64,000 nucleotides of DNA, taken from Mantamonas sphyraenae. Taxonomy: Eukaryota > CRuMs > Mantamonadidae. The stretch's first letter is position 1, and each line of letters starts with the position of its first letter. The notes below the pieces were generated by a model, which had not been told where the DNA came from, searched no databases, and was given only the letters and a program-made list of their open reading frames with translations. The stretch spans positions 1-64,000 of the forward strand of contig JAPMXV010000031.1 of the NCBI GenBank assembly GCA_026936335.1. Direction: 5' to 3'. Position numbers and translations under genes: made by a program. Positions 61,821-64,000 of this stretch are shown here, piece by piece.

Positions 61821-64000
61821 CTAGTCCTCGTCCACGTTGTACTTCTTTGACCATTGGCCGCCCTTCACGGCAGTCACGGGCTTGGACTTGCGTTTGGACT
61901 TGCCACCCTTGGACTTGCCCTCGTCCAACTCGATGTTCTCTGTGCCCTTGCTGGGGCCAACCACATCAACCTGGCGCGTCTTTGTGGCCCGGCGGCTAAT
62001 CCTGCGCGAGTTGCGGGTCGAGCCCGCTGCGCTTCCGCGCTCCACATCTCCCTCGTCGTCGGAATGGGAGTCCGTGTAGCCCGTAGTGCCGCACATGGCT
62101 GTCTTTCGCACACGTGTTGCTTCCTCGTCTGCGTCGCGGAAGTTGCCCAGGCTCTTAATGCGCTTCGCAAGCATCCCCGCCAGCACAACGGCCACAAACA
62201 TCAACACAGAGCCCCACAGCAGTCCACTCCACATCATGTACGCGCCTGGCGACAAATAGTTGCACAGACTGGCAAAGATGGCGTCAGCACGCGTCCCAAT
62301 GAACGCACAGCTGCCGTATCGGTCGAAATCAGTGATCTTGGCAATCAGCGCCTCCACTTGCGCCTGCGCTGGTTCCACCAGTGCCGCGTTCAGCGAGGAG
62401 ACCACTCCCTTTTGCATGACGGGAATGCCTGCTTCCAGATCGTTGGTTGCGTTTGTCAGCACCCCCACCTGTGCTGTGAGGTTCCCCAGCAGGTTGCCAG
62501 ATTCAGACTCGTTCACCTTCAGGCGCTGCAGCGTGAACTCTGTCGGCAGAATCAGGTTCGTGTCAATTGCAATGATGTGGTTGCGAATATTTTCGATGCT
62601 CAGGTTCAACTCGGCAATGGTTTCCACCACACTGCGATTCTTGGCAAGGGTCGTGTCCACCACAATCACAGCTGCCGTGAGCGACTCGTTGTTTGCCGAT
62701 GGGTAGTTGCTCTGATTGAAGCTGGAATAATTTGCTGCGACAAAGGACACGTTGCAGCAGGGCAGCAGCACGCTGTTCAACCCCTGGAATGCTGCGTCAA
62801 TCGCCCCGGACGAAAAGTTGAACGTGCCCAGCGAAATGTTGGCCCGTGCGGCGTCCAGATCCAGCAGGGTCTGCGTCAAGTTGAAGCCTGCACTTGTGGA
62901 GAAGTTGCTGTAGCTGACGTTGATGGAAGACAGGTTCTGGTTGTTGATGTCGTCCACCTGCGAGCCAAAGTTGAACGACTGGGAGATGTTGAATGAGTTG
63001 GACGCGTTGAAGTTGAACGTCAGGTCAGAGGTGTTGAAGCGGTCGCCCACATCAAACGCCTCTGTGAGCCCTGCGCCGTTGCGGCACTTTGTAAATACGG
63101 TTATCATGCCACCTGCGGTGCCACCGGCGGTGCTGTTGCTGCTGTTGCTACTTCCTCCGCCAGCAGCGCCGCCGACCAGAGGGGTCACGACACCCTCGAT
63201 GTCGTTGGTCAACAAGCACACATCCTCGGTGACCATGGCCATGGGTGCATACACCAGGGCCTGGGCGTGGACGAGGATGAGGAAAAAGATGAGCACGGGG
63301 GCAACGACCACGTAGATGATGCCCAACTTGAGAAAGACGGCCACGCCTGTGACTGCAAAGGCAACCAGGATGGCAGTCCACATAGTGGTCATGGCGGCCA
63401 CGCGGTAGCCGTTGTACAGAAGAACCTGTGGGTTGTACTTGACTGCATCCTCCTTGTACTTGCCAGCTTCCTTGCTCAGACCGTCGAGGATGTTTGTGAT
63501 TCCCGACAGACTGGAGTTGACGCTCTTGGTCACGTCGTTAAAGGTGTTGTTGACATCGCGAGTGATGTTTGCGGTCTGCGAATCGACGTCGTCGAGGAAA
63601 GAGGCCAGCGTTTCGTTGATGTCACGCGTCACGTTCTTGGGGTCGGGCGTGCTTGCGAGACGGTTGAGGATGTCGTCAAAGTCTGGGGTAGAGGTGATGT
63701 TGGGCAGGTCACTGGCATAGGAGCTCGTGTCCGGGAGACCGCCGATCTTGTACTGGCCATCGGTGACGTTCCTGAAGGTGACATTCTTGATTTCCTCATT
63801 GAGAAGAATCAGCTCGTCACGTGTGAGGTTCAGGGCGCGCGAGACGTTGGCAGTGCCGTTCTTCATGCCGAGCACGAGATTGGTCATGTTGAGCATCTGG
63901 CCGTCGAGGATGCTGAGCGAGGCGGTGATGTTGCCAACCAGCGGGTCGATGGCGGCGCTGATGTTGGGGCGGATCTCCTTGGTTTTGGTGTCTGTGAGTG
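61821..64000 (-). CDS. Prominin-like multi-pass glycoprotein, 5' end outside window
   Basis: Partial: the frame is open from the window edge region (a likely exon start at CTCACAG, ~63991) to the stop at 61821, ~720 residues. A luminal loop with many NxT/NxS sites (NMT, NGT, NVS, NLT, NIT) is followed by a paired TM block (~63240-63410; TTMWTAILVAFAVTGVAVFL and IIYVVVAPVLIFFLILVHAQ). A second large N-glycosylated loop follows, then a last TM (YMMWSGLLWGSVLMFVAVVL, ~62180-62240) and a basic cytosolic tail ending GQWSKKYNVDED. Alternating TM pairs and two large glycosylated loops are the prominin plan; a tweety-like protein is the alternative. Prominins mark membrane protrusions. Confidence 0.65.
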   Translation of the reverse strand, partial: LTDTKTKEIRPNISAAIDPLVGNITASLSILDGQMLNMTNLVLGMKNGTANVSRALNLTRDELILLNEEIKNVTFRNVTDGQYKIGGLPDTSSYASDLPNITSTPDFDDILNRLASTPDPKNVTRDINETLASFLDDVDSQTANITRDVNNTFNDVTKSVNSSLSGITNILDGLSKEAGKYKEDAVKYNPQVLLYNGYRVAAMTTMWTAILVAFAVTGVAVFLKLGIIYVVVAPVLIFFLILVHAQALVYAPMAMVTEDVCLLTNDIEGVVTPLVGGAAGGGSSNSSNSTAGGTAGGMITVFTKCRNGAGLTEAFDVGDRFNTSDLTFNFNASNSFNISQSFNFGSQVDDINNQNLSSINVSYSNFSTSAGFNLTQTLLDLDAARANISLGTFNFSSGAIDAAFQGLNSVLLPCCNVSFVAANYSSFNQSNYPSANNESLTAAVIVVDTTLAKNRSVVETIAELNLSIENIRNHIIAIDTNLILPTEFTLQRLKVNESESGNLLGNLTAQVGVLTNATNDLEAGIPVMQKGVVSSLNAALVEPAQAQVEALIAKITDFDRYGSCAFIGTRADAIFASLCNYLSPGAYMMWSGLLWGSVLMFVAVVLAGMLAKRIKSLGNFRDADEEATRVRKTAMCGTTGYTDSHSDDEGDVERGSAAGSTRNSRRISRRATKTRQVDVVGPSKGTENIELDEGKSKGGKSKRKSKPVTAVKGGQWSKKYNVDED

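Overview
This window is one chromosome end of a unicellular eukaryote. It opens with about 134 bp of (CCCTAA)n telomere. The remainder is very compact, GC-rich and nearly fully coding, with short GT-AG introns (mostly 70-210 nt; donors such as GTGAGT, GTACGT, GTGCGT; acceptors CAG). The TTAGGG-type telomere and a gene set including sortilin, formin, BROX, an ATP6AP2-like protein, a patched-type transporter, a prominin-like protein and a Greatwall/Rim15-type kinase suggest a free-living protist, perhaps near the opisthokont/amoebozoan side. No species is claimed.

Layout. 1-8,140 is subtelomeric and repetitive. It holds a gene family of unknown function built from four copies of a ~195-residue module, then two related genes with leucine-rich repeats (LRRs), one intact and one decayed. 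From 8,230 the window becomes ordinary housekeeping sequence: VPS10/sortilin receptor, small roadblock-like protein, tRNA-Trp, ankyrin protein, formin, a second identical tRNA-Trp on the other strand, BROX, a coiled-coil protein, EFG1, a small membrane protein, a nuclear-looking coiled-coil protein, COG3, a profilin-like protein, a Greatwall/Rim15/IRE-type kinase, RPB4, a double-PH/ankyrin protein, a giant SPRY-ZZ-PH-HECT ubiquitin ligase (about 11 kb), a patched-type RND protein, an unknown protein, an ATP6AP2-like protein, a PB1-coiled coil-UBA protein, GALE, four unrecognised proteins, a delta-12-type fatty acid desaturase, a small membrane protein and the 3' part of a prominin-like gene that runs off the window.

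Gene organisation. Many genes form divergent pairs whose start codons lie 35-95 bp apart, and in one case overlap (ankyrin/formin). Convergent 3' ends are often 28-80 bp apart. Short shared bidirectional promoters are therefore likely. A membrane-traffic and cytoskeleton theme (sortilin, COG3, BROX, ATP6AP2-like, formin, profilin-like, PH proteins) is visible, but no operon-like logic is implied.

Quality caveat. At least ten genes show a single-base frame break where protein homology or composition continues in another frame. Most sit in runs of three or more G or C (HECT ligase near 42,650, PH-ankyrin near 30,165, coiled-coil gene at 18,679-18,683, 56,536 and 56,968, 54,420-54,456, 46,118). 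These look like consensus errors rather than biology, so I annotate through them and say so in each entry. Only the second LRR gene (6,303-8,138) carries several lesions and looks like a true pseudogene.
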